64,000 nucleotides of DNA, taken from Prostheceraeus crozeri. Lineage: Eukaryota; Platyhelminthes; Polycladida; Euryleptidae. The notes below the pieces were generated by a model, which was not told where the DNA came from, ran no database searches, and saw only the letters and a list, made by a program, of their open reading frames with translations. The stretch's first letter is position 1; every line of letters starts with the position of its first letter. The position numbers and the translations under genes were made by a program. The DNA lies in NCBI GenBank assembly GCA_907163375.1, contig CAJQUW010009222.1:62001-126000 (forward strand), given 5' to 3'. Shown here piece after piece: positions 1-13,060 of this stretch.

Positions 1-277
1 CTTTTGGAAGTTGAGCTTCTGACAGATACCTGAAGTCCAGCTAAAGAAATCTGAAATCAAATTAATGTCTGACAATTATTTGGAAAGATCTGAAAGAGAC
101 ATGGAAAAGGTGCAGTTGGTACCAAAAGTTAACATACAGGGATGATAGAGAAGTTTTCGGTCCTTTCAAACGAATATAATAAGTCTCCAAACAAAGGCAG
201 AAACGTCAATCACCAAAAAATAAATTTCAAAATTTTCCAATGGAAAACTTTCTGGAAAATTTTCCATTTGCATCACT
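1..277 (+). mobile_element. DNA element copy 1 (right part, cut by window edge)
   Basis: This is about 277 bases of the same non-coding repeat family that recurs at 6639-6888 and 12710-13060. It ends in GGAAAATTTTCC-type palindromic sequence and a terminal CATCACT at 271-277, the same terminus that closes the element at 13060. It is diverged from the other copies by scattered substitutions. No coding sequence is seen. Its left part lies outside the window. Confidence 0.7.
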
Positions 278-1445
278 ATGTGTCGGTAATCAGAAGTTTC
301 ATCTGACGAACTAATTCATCAAAACTATGATCTCACTTCAAGTCCACTTTGAATGAGGATAATGTGACACTCTCTAAGCGCATATTGTAGAATAACATGA
401 AAAGCATCTTATGTAACACAGATGGGTTAATTATTGTGGAACTTAATATCTGAATGCAGCTTATCTGAATATCTGAATGCAGCTTATGACAGAAATCAAA
501 ATAGATCCAAATTACCTCATGCATGAGGTAAATCGGGTCTATTTTTGCCATTTAAATCCAGATCTCTGAATAGAGTAGACGACAATATATTCGCTATCAA
601 TCAAAATATTTTTGAGGTACACAACCAAGGTGCACATTTGAGAGAAAAACAGAATCTCAAGCATCTCTTCATTGAAAGTTATGAATCTCTAAACAAAAAA
701 ACGATCGAATTTAGGCCCAAATTACTCCATCCCACCCTATCTTACGCTCAGGTCCCTTGCACGATGTACGGCTTGTTATGATTACTTTACTTGGCTGGAT
801 TTTACTTAATGGGATTCATGATTCTTGCGAGTAACTACAACTAATTCTATTATTTATACAACGGCACTGCAAAACCGGTCACTATAACTAATTTCTCCTG
901 AACAAATGAAACCTCGAATTGAGTTGACCAGAAGCTAACAATGTAAACAAAAACTGTTGTCTGCTGTAGTGAGCACTTTTTTTCCTCCAGGAGATCTAAA
1001 TCCCAAAGATTATCACGGTTCCTCATACCGGTATTAGGTAAGCCTACTTCGCAAATACTCATCCTCAAATCGGTCATGACCTCAAATACTGATAGTTTTG
1101 GCAAGTGGCAAGCCCAAATTTAAGTCTCGACGTTTATTCAAACTGCCTCATCTAAGGAAACATAAAAAACTTATTGAATAAATAACGTTGATGATAATTT
1201 CGAAGTGTGGAGAATATCTGTCGTGTATGGATTTCTGGCAGTTGTTCCTTCGCCAATTTGTCTTACTTTGGACGGCATACAGTTATATTGTGAATTTCTA
1301 AAACACGGGATTGGAATCCCTACATGCAAGCACTATTCATAAGATCAGATGACATCAATAGAAAGCACTCGACAGACATCTTGTCCGATGATTCTCTTGC
1401 TTACTGTTGAAAATGAAAAACAAATAAAAGCAGGTATTTTTAGAT
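278..1445. other. no gene recognised
   Basis: AT-rich sequence with only short open frames lacking recognisable motifs or convincing splice context. I see no RNA gene or repeat array here. It is the 5' flank of the LTR element that begins at 1451. Confidence 0.5.
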
Positions 1446-1450
1446 ATAAG

Positions 1451-1831
1451 TGTTGTGTACCGCTATGCAAGACATCTATGAACCTTGCAGAGAGACAAAT
1501 TTTCTATTGTTGACTAGACAGTGCTCATTGACTCAACAGGTTTTGTTATTGTTAATGACATGAATGACAACGATATCTATGCATGCATGCCTCTTATTGA
1601 CTGACACCAAAGTGTGAGTTTTGTAAGGTCAGACAACCTTTCACATGACAGCACAGTTAGCTGAAGTGACTAGCTCTCAGCATTGTGTTTGTCATATAAA
1701 AACCATTGTTGCAATTTAATAAACACACAAGCTCTTGTCTCAATGCGTCTGGTTTTGCGTGACTTAGCGGGATCATAGGAAGTTTGTTACGGTTACCTAA
1801 CGCTCACTAGATAACGACACAAGACACGACA
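1451..1831 (+). repeat. LTR-1 5' LTR
   Basis: 381-bp long terminal repeat, TG...CA bounded. It contains a CATATAAAAACC TATA-like stretch (about 1694-1705) and an AATAAA polyadenylation signal (about 1720). It is directly followed at 1832 by TGGCGTCGCAGC, the expected position and TGG start of a tRNA primer-binding site. Confidence 0.9.
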
Positions 1832-4800
1832 TGGCGTCGCAGCTATTTGAACCCTTTCTTTTTGATAATCCTCAAGACTGGTTCACGAGATAAGAAGCAG
1901 CACACGCACTTGTCGAAGCGTCAACTGGGAAGACAATTGACGAAAAGACGTACCTGCTTGCAACGATGGGCTATAAGGCGTCTAGTCTGCTCGGTGACTT
2001 GCTCGCGCCTGTCTCGGTCATGGATGCATCTGTAACCTATGCCTCAGCCAAGAACACGCTTTTGACGCACCTGAGAAGTCAACATCTGGAGATAGCAGAA
2101 CGTTCAAACTTCTATGCTGCTGTCCAGGGTCCTCAAGAGTCCTCTGCCAATTTTTATGGACGTCTTAAGAAGTTGTCTGAGTTTTGCAACTTCGGATCAT
2201 CTCTGGAATCAATGCTTCGGGATCGGCTGGTCTTTGGGTGCCGCAGCATCGAAGCAAGAAAGAGGCTGCTACAGATTGATCCTCTGACATTGAAAGTGGT
2301 TCAAGATACCTTGTCGGTGTACGAGGCTATCGAAGTAGCCAAGGGAGGAGCGTTGGCTGATACCGGAGAAGTCCACTCGATCAATAGCCAATTTGTCAAG
2401 TCGAGAGGTCCATCTCGTCAGAAGGCTGGTACAAGAAGCTGCAACCGATGTGGAAGACAAACTTGCAAGTCCTCAACATGTCCGGCAATGGGTAAAACAT
2501 GTTCCAATGGTGGCAAGATGAACCATTTTCGAGCAGTCTGTCGTTCCAAGTCAAGCCAGTCCTCTAATCGCAAGTCCTCCATCAACTTCTCAGAATCGTT
2601 GATGCATGTCGATGTGGTGCCCACGCACAGTACCAAGACAAGGATCGTGATTCGCCTGAACGACTACCCAAGCCTGATGGAGATTGACACTGGTGCTGCC
2701 GCTACTATCATATCGACCAAGATGTGGAGAGCCATGGGGAGTCCGACCCTCACAGTTTGCAATCGCATGTTCTCTGCCTATGACGGGCACAGAATGAAGC
2801 CGCGGAGTGATCTGGTCGATTGCCAGATGCAAACAGACGATATTTCCCTCCACGCAAGTATCACGGTGGTCGAGTCAACAAAGCAGTACGGTCTGCTTGG
2901 TCGTGATGTCCTGGACAATTTCGTGAGGAAGCCAATCGTAACGAACAATGTCGATGAGATGAAGCTCCCGATGATGAAGGTCGAGCCGGTATCCATCGAG
3001 ATCGCTGATGAATCCAAGCTTCGTTTTTGCAAGGCAAGGCCTGTGCCATTACCGATGGTGGATCAAGTGAACGCAGAGTTGCCGCGACTGCAAGACAAAG
3101 CAATCATCAAACCCGTTTCCAGCAGCAAGTACACATCTCCAGTCGTATGGGCGAAGAAACGGGACGGCTCTCTCAGAATGTGTGCCGACTACAAGGTCCA
3201 CCTCAATTGCAGTATTGTCTCTGACGCTACCCGATGACTGCAATGGAGACAATCTTTGCCAATATGTCTGATGCCAAAGCTTTTGCCAAGCTTGATCTCA
3301 AGGAAGCGTATTGGCAAATACCTCTGGATACAAGGTCGCGAGAATTCTGCACCATCAATACCTCCAAGGGCCTTTTCCAAATGATGCGCCTTCCGAAGGG
3401 AATGAAGAATTCCTCTGCTATTTTCCAACGGGTGATCGAGACAATTCTCAAAGATGTTGGCGGAGTTGTTGCATATCAGGACGACATACTGGTGCACGCG
3501 ACCAATCTGACTCGCTGGCGAAGCGCCTGTCAGCCGTGTTCAGTCGCTTGGAGGAGAAAGGAGTGACAGTCAATCAGTTCAAATCCGTTCTCAACACAAC
3601 AGAAGTCAAATTCCTGGGCCATATGATCTCTTCGACTGGCATCCGGCCCGATCCAGACATCGCCAAGAAGATTCGCTCTTTCAAGCTTCCGAGAACCCGG
3701 TCACAGCTCAAATCGTTCTTGGGCCTCGTAAATTTCTTCGGGAGAATGATTCCGACCTACTTGAGGATCGTCCAACCCCTTCATCATCTTCGAAAGAAAG
3801 ACGTGGAGTTTCGGTGGTTCAATGTTCACCAAGGAGCATTCGATGAAGTGCTTCGAGTTATGGCGAATCCAACCGTCCTCCGCAGCTACGACCTCAATCC
3901 ACCTGTGACGCTCACCACTGATGCATCGGAGAAGGCGATCGGTGGAGTTTTGACACAGGATGGCAGTCCCGTCATCTTTGTGTCCCGGGTCCTGACTGCA
4001 GCTGAGCAGCGCTACAGCAACGTTGAGAGAGAGGCGCTGGCGGTCGTGTGGCCGATTCTACGACTGAAGCAGCTGCTCCTGGGGCGGCACTTCCATCTGA
4101 TCACGGACCACAAGCCCCTGGAACAGATATACGGAGGATCGAGGCTACCCAAGGTCGCGTCCAACAGGTTGACTCGTTGGTCAATCTTGCTTCAAAGGTT
4201 CGACTTCACCATCAGACACAAGCCCGGAACCGAGATCACGCATGCTGATGCGCTGACAAGACTGCAGCTGGACTGTGATGACTCTGATAAGGAGGACCTT
4301 ATCATCAATAACGTGGCGGACGACATCTCCGAGGATTGGTTGCGTAGTCTGCAGCAAGCGATGGAATTGGACAAGCTTGGTCAATCGATCGTGAAGCGAC
4401 TTCAATCCGGGAATTGGACGAATCTCCGACCAATCGAGCGACAGTTCCACCGTCTCCGAGAGCAGCTGTCTGTTGACGATCATCTCCTCTACATGAATGG
4501 AAAGTGCTACGTGCCAAGAACGCTGAGGAAAGATGTCTTCGACTCCTCGCACCAGCTGCACACAGGGATTCACTCAACCATCAATCGGATCAAGCTGTCG
4601 TCATGGTGGCCTTCGCTGCACACAGACGTGCGTCACTGGATCCAGAACTGCCCTATCTGCTGCAAGCTGAGGCCTTCAACCACCAAGCAACTCAATCCTT
4701 GGCCATCAAGCGATGTATTCGAGAGAGTTCACGCGGATTGGTGCCACATACCTGATGTCGGCCTCGTGTTGGTGATAGTCGATTCTGCTTCTGGGTGGAT

Positions 4801-5571
4801 TGAATGCAGCCTACCTCAAGCGAGAACGACCAGCAACGTCATCGACACACTCTCTCTCTCTACCGTGTTCTGCAGATTCGGAGTTCCGAAGGTGCCCGTA
4901 ACTGACAACGCAGCTGAATTCACCCCAAAAGAACTGAACGAGTTCTGCAAGACTAACGGAATCTCCAAGGTGGAAAGTCCTCCATACCATCCCGAATCCA
5001 TTGGAGTGGCGGAGCGTGGGGTGCAGACCGTGAAGAATGGTATGAAAGCATGGAGACCCGAAGTCAGCCACGTTCCATTCAAGGAGTATCTCAAGCGGCT
5101 CCTTCTACACCACCGAGCCTGTTTCCAGCGGCCAGATGGACGAACACCCGCGGAGATTGTTTATGGTAGAAAGCTGCGAGTCCGCTGTCAAGGAACTTCT
5201 TAATTGTTTTCTCAGCCAGTGGCCTACAGATGTCGCGAAGGGAAGCTTTGGGAGGCCGTTATCCTTTTGGAAAGAGGATCCAACACCTCCTGGGTACTGG
5301 ATGCACGGGACAATCGACTCCGACTGGCTCACCAGGATCAACTATCCCGCCAGCCATCAGCATCTACTCCAGAAAGACCAGCAGAGCTTCCCGTGCCACA
5401 ACTTTCTCCAATATCCGAGGGTCCCGACTCGACACTTCCAATGGTAGAATCTCCGAGCGAGCGCAGATCTTCTTCACAGCCAAGATCTCCACCATCTCAA
5501 CTCAAATCCTCACCTCGAAGGCCCAGAGTTCGCAAGAAGAAAGTCATCACCGACTATGATGACTTGTAGGA
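1832..5571 (+). mobile_element. LTR-1 internal region: gag, protease, RT, RNase H, integrase parts (fossil)
   Basis: Parts in order, approximate: gag-like segment from about 1900; zinc knuckle with CNRCGRQTC about 2440-2550; aspartic protease with a DTGA active site about 2680 and GLLGRDV about 2890; reverse transcriptase about 3000-3600 with YQDD; RNase H starting TTDASEKAIGG about 3910; integrase with an HHCC zinc region about 4560-4680 and a DDE core with DSASGW and TDNAAEF. Order RT-RNase H-integrase is diagnostic of Ty3/gypsy. The region is broken in a few places and is treated as a fossil. Confidence 0.88.
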
Positions 5572-5925
5572 TGTTGTGTGCCGCTATGCAAGACATCTAT
5601 GAACCTTGCAGAGAGACAAATTTTCTATTGTTGACTAGACAGTGCTCATTGACTCAACAGGTTTTGTTATTGTTAATGACATGAATGACAACGATATCTA
5701 TGCATGTATGGCTCTTATTGACTGACACCAAAGTGAGAGTTTTGTAAGGTCAGACAACCTTTCACATGACAGCACAGTTAGCTGAAGTGACTAGCTCTCA
5801 GCATTGTGTTTGTCATATAAAAACCATTGTTGCAATTTAATAAACACACAAGCTCTTGTCTCAATGCGTCTGGTTTTGCGTTACGTAGCGGGATCATAGG
5901 AAGTTTGTTACGGTTACCTAACGCT
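5572..5925 (+). repeat. LTR-1 3' LTR, proximal part
   Basis: Nearly identical to 1451-1804. The repeat stops at ACCTAACGCT (5916-5925), where a DNA element is inserted, and resumes at 13061-13097 after that element. The two parts together equal one full LTR. Confidence 0.9.
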
Positions 5926-6638
5926 AGTGATGAAAATTTTCCGGAAAATTTTGAATCAAAATTTTGGAAAGTATTGGAAAATTTTGGAAAATATTGGAAA
6001 TATTTAATGGGCCCTGTAATTTGAGCGCTTCCACTGCCGGTCGAGGCAGCTGCGTACCAATGAATTGGATCTGAAACTCTTTATTTCATAATTATTTCGA
6101 TTAAAGCGATCGTAGCAATATGATTTCCGTCCGCGGAACATTCCTTTGCCACCAGTGGCTTGTACTAAATTGTTAGCATTTTTGATTATCACACAGACAA
6201 CTTTTGGTATAACGTAAATCTTGCTTTACAATAGGGGTAATTTCATGTAATTTAAAGATCTGGAGCAAAAATAATGTACTTCATTTTGGAGTTTGCTAAT
6301 TGTTAGCTTGAAAGTCAAGCTTTATTATCAATGATGAGCGTTGATCAATGATGCAAATTCTTCATGTGTTGATGAACATGTGATTAAAGCACACAGTTCA
6401 AGCAGCATTCATGAGCGACCATATTGGAAGATATAAATACTGTAAACTCGTGAGATATTTGGACACTAAAAATATCTGTGATGAGTAAAAGAATATCCAT
6501 CATAGCTCCAAACTTCTGGTGCATTGTCCGATATCTTCGTTGAGGATACACATCCTCCATTTCTAGTTCAGATGGTTCAGATAGTTCCAAATCGATTTCA
6601 GATCTGCCCAAATGAATTTCAGATATGATCACACATGA

Positions 6639-6888
6639 ATTGGGGATCTCCAGTTGAATTTAAGATCTTTTGGAAGTTGAGCTTGTGACAGATATCTGAA
6701 ATTCAGCTAGAGAAATCTGAAATCCATCTCATGTCTGAAATTCATTTGGAAAGACTGAAATAGACATGGAAAAGGTGCAGTTGGTTCCAAAAGTTAACAT
6801 ACAGGGATGAAAGAGAAGTTTTCGGACTTTGAATATTACATAGTCTTTTCAAAGAACTATAATGTCTCCAAAACAAAGGAAAAAGCGT
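6639..6888 (+). repeat. 250-bp direct repeat, copy R1
   Basis: Begins ATTGGGGATCTCCAG and ends AAAAAGCGT. Almost identical to 12710-12959, and also present in diverged form at 1-210. The junction to its right (TCCCAAGCAACC) differs from that of R2, which continues into the normal element end. Confidence 0.85.
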
Positions 6889-7094
6889 CCCAAGCAACCA
6901 TGAAAGTGTTCTACACGTGCACAGCACGTGTCTCATGAACGTGTCCGACACGTCGAAAGTGTCGCGTCAGAGCACGTTCCTAGCACGTGGTGGGAAAGTG
7001 TATACCACGTTCAGTTATCACATTCAAAAAGTTTTCCTCACGTGCGGAGAACGTTAAAAAATCACTTTCGTCAAATTTAGCACTAGCCCCCTAC
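6889..7094. other. CACGTG/ACGTG-rich stretch
   Basis: Roughly 200 bases starting CCCAAGCAACC with about ten ACGTG or CACGT cores between about 6915 and 7052. It is non-coding and bounded on the right by the LTR-2 element. It could be part of a non-autonomous element with CACGTG-type internal repeats. Confidence 0.5.
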
Positions 7095-7263
7095 TGTTCT
7101 ATTCTTCCCAGCTATTATGCGTTAAGGGAAAACGACTATTCATGTTGGTAGGTTGTATCGAGAGTGTATATTCGAGATATTCATTCAATTACACAAGTGT
7201 CATAATAATGCGTTTGGTATAGACAAACAACTGAAGACAGTATGTTTCATTCAGCATGCATCA
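7095..7263 (-). repeat. LTR-2 3' LTR
   Basis: 169 bp, TGTTCTATT to GCATGCATCA on the plus strand. No difference from 11059-11227 was seen by eye. Confidence 0.9.
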
Positions 7264-10200
7264 TCTCCCTTTTTTATGAAAATTGGATCATGCATATGAC
7301 ATTGAAAAACATGCACACAATAATGGCATAGAACTTCATGTATATGTAATATAAAGATGTACGTGAAGTAGACTATAAGAGTAATGTCCACTCACCTTTT
7401 GTGAGTCAAGAAGAAAATTCAAACATAAATCTAGAAGGAGGTGCAATAGCGTTACGTGGACGTAGACATCGTGAAACAGGGGGTGGTGTAGGAGGAGGAA
7501 GAGGATCACTATACACTGGTTGAGAAGAGACACGGGAAGGAGCATGTAGTGTAATTTGATTTCGATCACTTGACACACACGTAGGCACTCTGGGTCGGAT
7601 CAACCGCCTGTTTCTTCTGATCACTCGTCCACTCGATAGCTTTATGAGATAGTCCCGATTATTTAGACATTCGACGATAATTCCGCATCTATTCCAAATC
7701 TTGGAAGCGTCTTGTACAGCGACATGAGTTCCCGTTTGCAACAATTTGAGAGGATGTGCTGTTGTGTTGTAGTAGGCTTCAACTTTCTCATGGATTTCAG
7801 CTGCTTTTGTTTCGATTTCATCTACTTTCTGTTGCCATTCTGGGGAGAAGTTTCGTCGATGAGCTGGAAGAGTGTCTTGGACAGGCTTTCCATATATCAT
7901 AACGGATGGGATGCGGCCATCGTACATAGGAGTGTTCTTGTATAAAAGAATCGCTTCCGCAATTAGATCTCGATCGAATGAGGAGTCGGATCTCACGTTG
8001 CATTTTATTAACTTCTTCAGAACCCTGACTGCCGCTTCGGCCTTGCCATTACTAGATGGGAAGTGAGGTGAAGAAGTGACGTGTGTAACATTCCATCTCG
8101 TTAGAAAGTTCTGAAATGATGAAGAAGAAAACTGAGGTCCACCATCAGACATTAATTGTTCAGGAACGGCGGTCTGGCAAAATAATTGTCTCATATATTT
8201 GATTAAATCACTTGTTGTGGCATGAGTGCTAGGTGAAATAATGAGGGCCAACCGGAATAACCATCTACCACTACCAGGAATTTCTGACCGTTGACTTCGG
8301 CAAAGTCCGCATGCAGATGCTGGAATGCTCTGTCTGGTAAGGGGTGCGATCGTAGAGGTTCCTTGCACTGATTGGGAATAGCGTATCTGCGCTCAGTATC
8401 AGTGATGAACGAGATCCGGCTTGAACTACTCTCCATGAGCCGTCTTTTTGCTGTTGACGAAGAATGAAGCCAAGTCCGTATAGTCTTGAAGCATCAGTGT
8501 GAAGTCTCGTCGGTTTCGAAGGATCATAATAGGCGACGTGTAGGTCACTGGAGGCTAGAAGAGAGCGAATTTCCTCGAAAGACTTTTGTAGATTATCGTC
8601 CCATATGAATTCATTTTCTTTCTTCAAAAGAGGCTGAAGCGGTGACAGTAGCTTTGATGTTTGGTTAGTGTGACTCGACAGCTGGTTCACTAGGCCAAAA
8701 AATGAGCGAATGTCCGTCTTACTACTTGGAGTTGGATAATTCCGTATAGCCATGAGTAACTCAGGATCGATTGTGAACCCTCCTGTAGTCAAACGTAATC
8801 CAGCAAAGGTAATGTTAGTCTTAGCAAAAGTAAATTTCTTGCGATTGAGGGCAATACTCGTTTCTTGCAATCGCTGCATTAGGGCATTCACATCATCAAT
8901 GTGTTGTTCGTACGTAGGACTTGCAATCAGAATGTCATCGACGATATGATGTACACCACGAAGACCTTGTAGGACTTCGTCCATCCGCCTGTTGTAGTGC
9001 TCCGATATGGACGAGATACCGTAGGGAGCCATCTTGTAGCAGTATCTTCCAAACGGCGTGATGAATGTAGTGAGCTTTTGACTCTCAGGATGAAGCGGGA
9101 CCTGGTGATAGCCTTTTAGGGCATCACACGAAGAGAAGTACTTCATATCAGTCAGGTTAACTTGAGCGACTAACTGAGCTGCAGTAGGAGACATGCATCT
9201 CTCGCGCTTCACGTGTTGGTTCAATCGACGGAAGTCAACACACAGACGAATATTCGCAGAATTTTTCTTAGGTGCAACAACTATAGGTGCACACCATTCC
9301 GTTGGCTGAGACACTTTTTCAATGATGCCGCTAGATTCCAGTTCGTCTAGTTCGGATCGAAGCTTCTCCATGAGAGGGATTGGGACACGGCGAGGCACAG
9401 TTATTACTATGTGGTTGTGCGTCAGCTGCCAGGTGAATAGTGAAGAATTCTCCTTTCATGGGCGTTATTCTCTGATTGAAAACAGATTCATACTTGTTCA
9501 GCCAATACTGTTCATTCATATGCAGGTTGCCAAGCGTTTCATTGACAACGTGGGCGCTGCATTGCTGTAGGGAGCTATCAGTGTCGACAGCATGTGAATC
9601 ACCATTGTTACGCATCGTCGAATCATGTGACGTGCAGCTATTTTTGTCAGATGTCAAAGCATTAATGACCAGATTTGGTTTAGGGAAGTTCTCAGACAGC
9701 ATTCCTAATGCTTTGCAAGTAGACCATTTTAGAATGGCGGGAGAATCATTCAATTCTCGTAGCACATGAACAACTGTCCGTACACTTCTATCGTAGTAGG
9801 CAATAGTAGCAGGAAATGAACCCATAGCAGTCTCGAATAGGGATAGATTCGCAGCCTGAGGTTTAGTCGATTCCTTTGTGAGGTCATGTGTAGAAATAAA
9901 TGTTCAGTCATTAGCGCGGGTCCAATTGCGTCGATGTTTGCTCCTGTATCAGGCATAGCAGTGACTTTCTTGGAGTTAATGTCTATCTGAATGAGAGGAG
10001 TCGGTTCATCGATTTTTGGCAGAGTAACAAGGGTCCTGATAGAGGATATCTGAGCTCGCGGTTCATTCTGGGCTGTGAGAGTTGACACCTGAGCTTTTCC
10101 CTTCTTAATAGGGTTGTCAGTCCTACAGACTTTAGGTAGGTGACCACGCTTTTGACATTTACCACAGGTCTGGTTATGAGCAGGGCATAATTTCCGATTA

Positions 10201-11058
10201 TCAGCATGTGATGTCTGATTCCCACACCAGGAACAAGGGTTGCCGGTATTCTTAGGCCGATATTGGTTATTCTTGGCTTTCTCAGAAAATTGGAAACTTT
10301 TAGCAGATTTGTGCTTCGACTTGTTTTGACGAATAGCTGAGATACCTGATTGCGATAGCGCATGTTTATCTCGCTTTGCGGCTTCTTCAGACTCGCAAAT
10401 AGCGCGTGCCTTATCAAGTGTTAAAGAGGAGCCGATTTCGAGGAGCTTTTGTATAGCATCTTCATCCCTACACCCTAGGACGATTTGATCTCGCAATCTC
10501 AATGACTCGCAATTTGAACAGCAAGAAGAAAAGTTGCATCGACAGCCATATCTTGCAGGTCAATCAACCAGTCATTCACAGATTCGTTGGGTAGTTGCAC
10601 TCGGCGATAGAACTTACGTGTCCACACGATGTTATTAACACATCCACAAATGTGATTTTCCAAGGCAGTGAGAATCTTGTCGACGTCGGTGCTGTCAGCC
10701 GCGGAGAGATGCAGATTTCTTATCACTCGTAGGGTGGAGTAGGAAAAGGCATCATGTAGCGCGTCGAGTCGGATTTGCGATTGTTCAGAAACGTCTTTAA
10801 TATGATGGATGTTGGATAACCTCTCGAAAGCGTACCACTTAGTTTTCCAGTCAAGGAAAAAATCTTTGTCAATCTCAATGTCGAATCTGGGAAGCTCCTT
10901 ACGCAGTTGATAGGGAGCGCTTGCCATAGTGACGAGGAGGCAATTGTAATCACACTTATTGTCAGTTTCGAGCAACGATAGCCAGTAGTTGCGATGCAGG
11001 CAACACTAACAGTGATAGAAAGAAAGTTAACGCAGAGTTCGTAGTTGTCGTGACGCCA

Positions 11059-11227
11059 TGTTCTATTCTTCCCAGCTATTATGCGTTAAGGGAAAACGAC
11101 TATTCATGTTGGTAGGTTGTATCGAGAGTGTATATTCGAGATATTCATTCAATTACACAAGTGTCATAATAATGCGTTTGGTATAGACAAACAACTGAAG
11201 ACAGTATGTTTCATTCAGCATGCATCA
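11059..11227 (-). repeat. LTR-2 5' LTR
   Basis: 169 bp, identical by eye to the other LTR. It is adjacent to the primer-binding site on the minus strand. Confidence 0.9.
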
Positions 11228-12709
11228 GCTTACATTCTATTATTGTCTCCTATTTCTACCCCATTCTACTGTAGATCAATTATGAAATCATTCAATGTAC
11301 TAATGCCTCTCATTTCTGTCAAAGTTATCACATTAGTAGCCTACTTGCCAAACATTTGTCCTAAATCAAAAATGAATTCCGCACTTTTCATCAACCTTAT
11401 CACTTCCAATTCGCAATATAAAACTACTAATTACAGTCTACAATTACAGTTTTATTCGCGTTCACTATTTCTTAGCCCTGCAAGCATATACAATTACATA
11501 AAATTTAGAAAAAACATTGCTGTTCAACGTCATACTGCCACGAAATGTTCCAAGGATTTGCAGCTCATTATAGCATCACTGCAAAACCATAACATTCGGA
11601 GACAGTGACAAAAATGTGCAAGAAATCACTCACCTCTCAGAAACAAGTCCAGGCCTACACAGTTACCAAAAGATTCTCCCTTGCCATATGGACGGACTCG
11701 ATGAATTGATTTGGTTAAATTCATTCATATTTTTAGTTTTGATTGTTGTAAGACAGCGATTCCGTGCAGCGATTCATTTCTGAAATACACATTTAAGATA
11801 TTGTTTTGTATGCAAAAAAACATAAGTTTGCAAATCATCTTTCGATTGGCAAATTCGTTAACCTTACAATAATACATTGTAAAAAACAATATATCACATC
11901 ATTTATAAAACATTTACATGTTCTTTAGACAATTTCAGAAAGTCTTCGTCTTAGATAATGAAACAGAGTTTTAAACAACTGATGGGACAGTTCATAGATA
12001 CATGGATTTGCACTCAATTTGCATGATGACGTACATGGCACAATTAATCCACATCCGACTGGTTCAAATGACACTCATGTGGCACTTTGGAGGAAATAAA
12101 AAATAGATTTTCGACAAATGGATGCACACATAATCATAACATATTGCATGCACTAGTCCATAAACATCAAGACACGTACGTATTTATAACAGTAGTCTCA
12201 GAAATAATAATTAAATTACAGTGTATACCCGCGACTGGCGATCGATGTCATTTACCACATAATATTCCAGGATTACAAAACATTCGGAGTATGCAAGCCT
12301 CTAATTATGATAAATTATCTTTGGCGTGAGGAAGCAATCTGACTCGGATAGAATTCAAGAGTGAAGAAATTTGCAACAAATTAATTGATATCAGATGACG
12401 CTATCGTCTTATTGACAACAAAGATCATTTTTCTTTTATTTTTTGTGATTTCATGAAGCTTCAAACTTTAAATCATATAATTTCGTGAAAATTCGTGTAC
12501 AACTAATGCGCATTAATTCATTCAAACTTAGGCAATGAAAGGAGTATAGACATCTCATCTGTGAGCTCTGGCAATTGGTAATATTGATCCAAGCACATTT
12601 TGTGGTCAGAATGCATCAAACTATCACGAGATGACATTCAAAGCCCGGTTTTCAGCGACGAATGTAGGAAATAGAGTCAAGTCACTAAATATGAAGTAAA
12701 CCAAACCAC
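11228..12709. other. no gene recognised (interior of the DNA element)
   Basis: AT-rich interior sequence of the inserted DNA element, to the right of LTR-2. Open frames are short and carry no recognisable motif. Confidence 0.5.
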
Positions 12710-12959
12710 ATTGGGGATCTCCAGTTGAATTTAAGATCTTTTGGAAGTTGAGCTTGTGACTGATATCTGAAATTCAGCTAGAGAAATCTGAAATCCATCT
12801 AATGTCTGAAATTCATTTGGAAAGACTGAAATAGACATGGAAAAGGTGCAGTTGGTTCCAAAAGTTAACATACAGAGATGAAAGAGAAGTTTTCGGACTT
12901 TGAATATTACATAGTCTTTTCAAAGAACTATAATGTCTCCAAAACAAAGGAAAAAGCGT
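12710..12959 (+). repeat. 250-bp direct repeat, copy R2
   Basis: Near-identical to 6639-6888. Unlike R1 it runs on into the palindromic AAAATTTTCC terminus of the DNA element (12960-13060), so R2 is the copy in its natural context. Confidence 0.85.
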
Positions 12960-13060
12960 AATCACCAAAAAGTAAATTTTAAAATTTTCCTATGGAAAAT
13001 TTTCCAGAAAATTTTGAAAAAATTGGAAAATTTTCTGGAAAATTTTCCATTTCCATCACT

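Larger units (their letters stand above)
7095..11227 (-). mobile_element. Ty3/gypsy-type LTR retrotransposon fossil (LTR-2), minus strand
   Basis: Two 169-bp LTRs (7095-7263 and 11059-11227) that read as identical. Reading on the minus strand, the 5' LTR is the right one; next to it is a primer-binding site TGGCGTCACGACAA (down from 11058), and before the 3' LTR is a polypurine tract AAAAAAGGGAGA (7264-7275). Parts in order, approximate: gag about 10970-10400; zinc knuckles about 10270-10110; protease with DTGA about 9950; RT about 9350-8800 with a VDD catalytic variant; RNase H starting HTDAS about 8500; integrase with HADF and SDGGPQF about 8330-7900. Identical LTRs imply a very recent insertion, yet the coding region is broken in several places. 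A target duplication is not evident. Confidence 0.9.
5926..13060. mobile_element. DNA element inserted in the LTR-1 3' LTR, with 10-bp target duplication
   Basis: Both ends are inverted: the left begins AGTGATGAAAATTTTCC and the right, read in reverse, begins AGTGATGGAAATGG followed by AAAATTTTCC. It is flanked by ACCTAACGCT at 5916-5925 and 13061-13070, so the target duplication is about 10 bp, a length known for Mutator-like elements (hAT elements usually give 8 bp). The terminal zones are rich in GGAAAATTTTCC palindromes. No transposase belonging to it is visible. It hosts the LTR-2 element and contains two direct copies of a 250-bp block. Superfamily assignment is an inference. Confidence 0.75.

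Noticed and set aside
545-1104. Two short frames near the left edge
   Set aside because: No recognisable motif, no splice sites and ordinary AT-rich composition.
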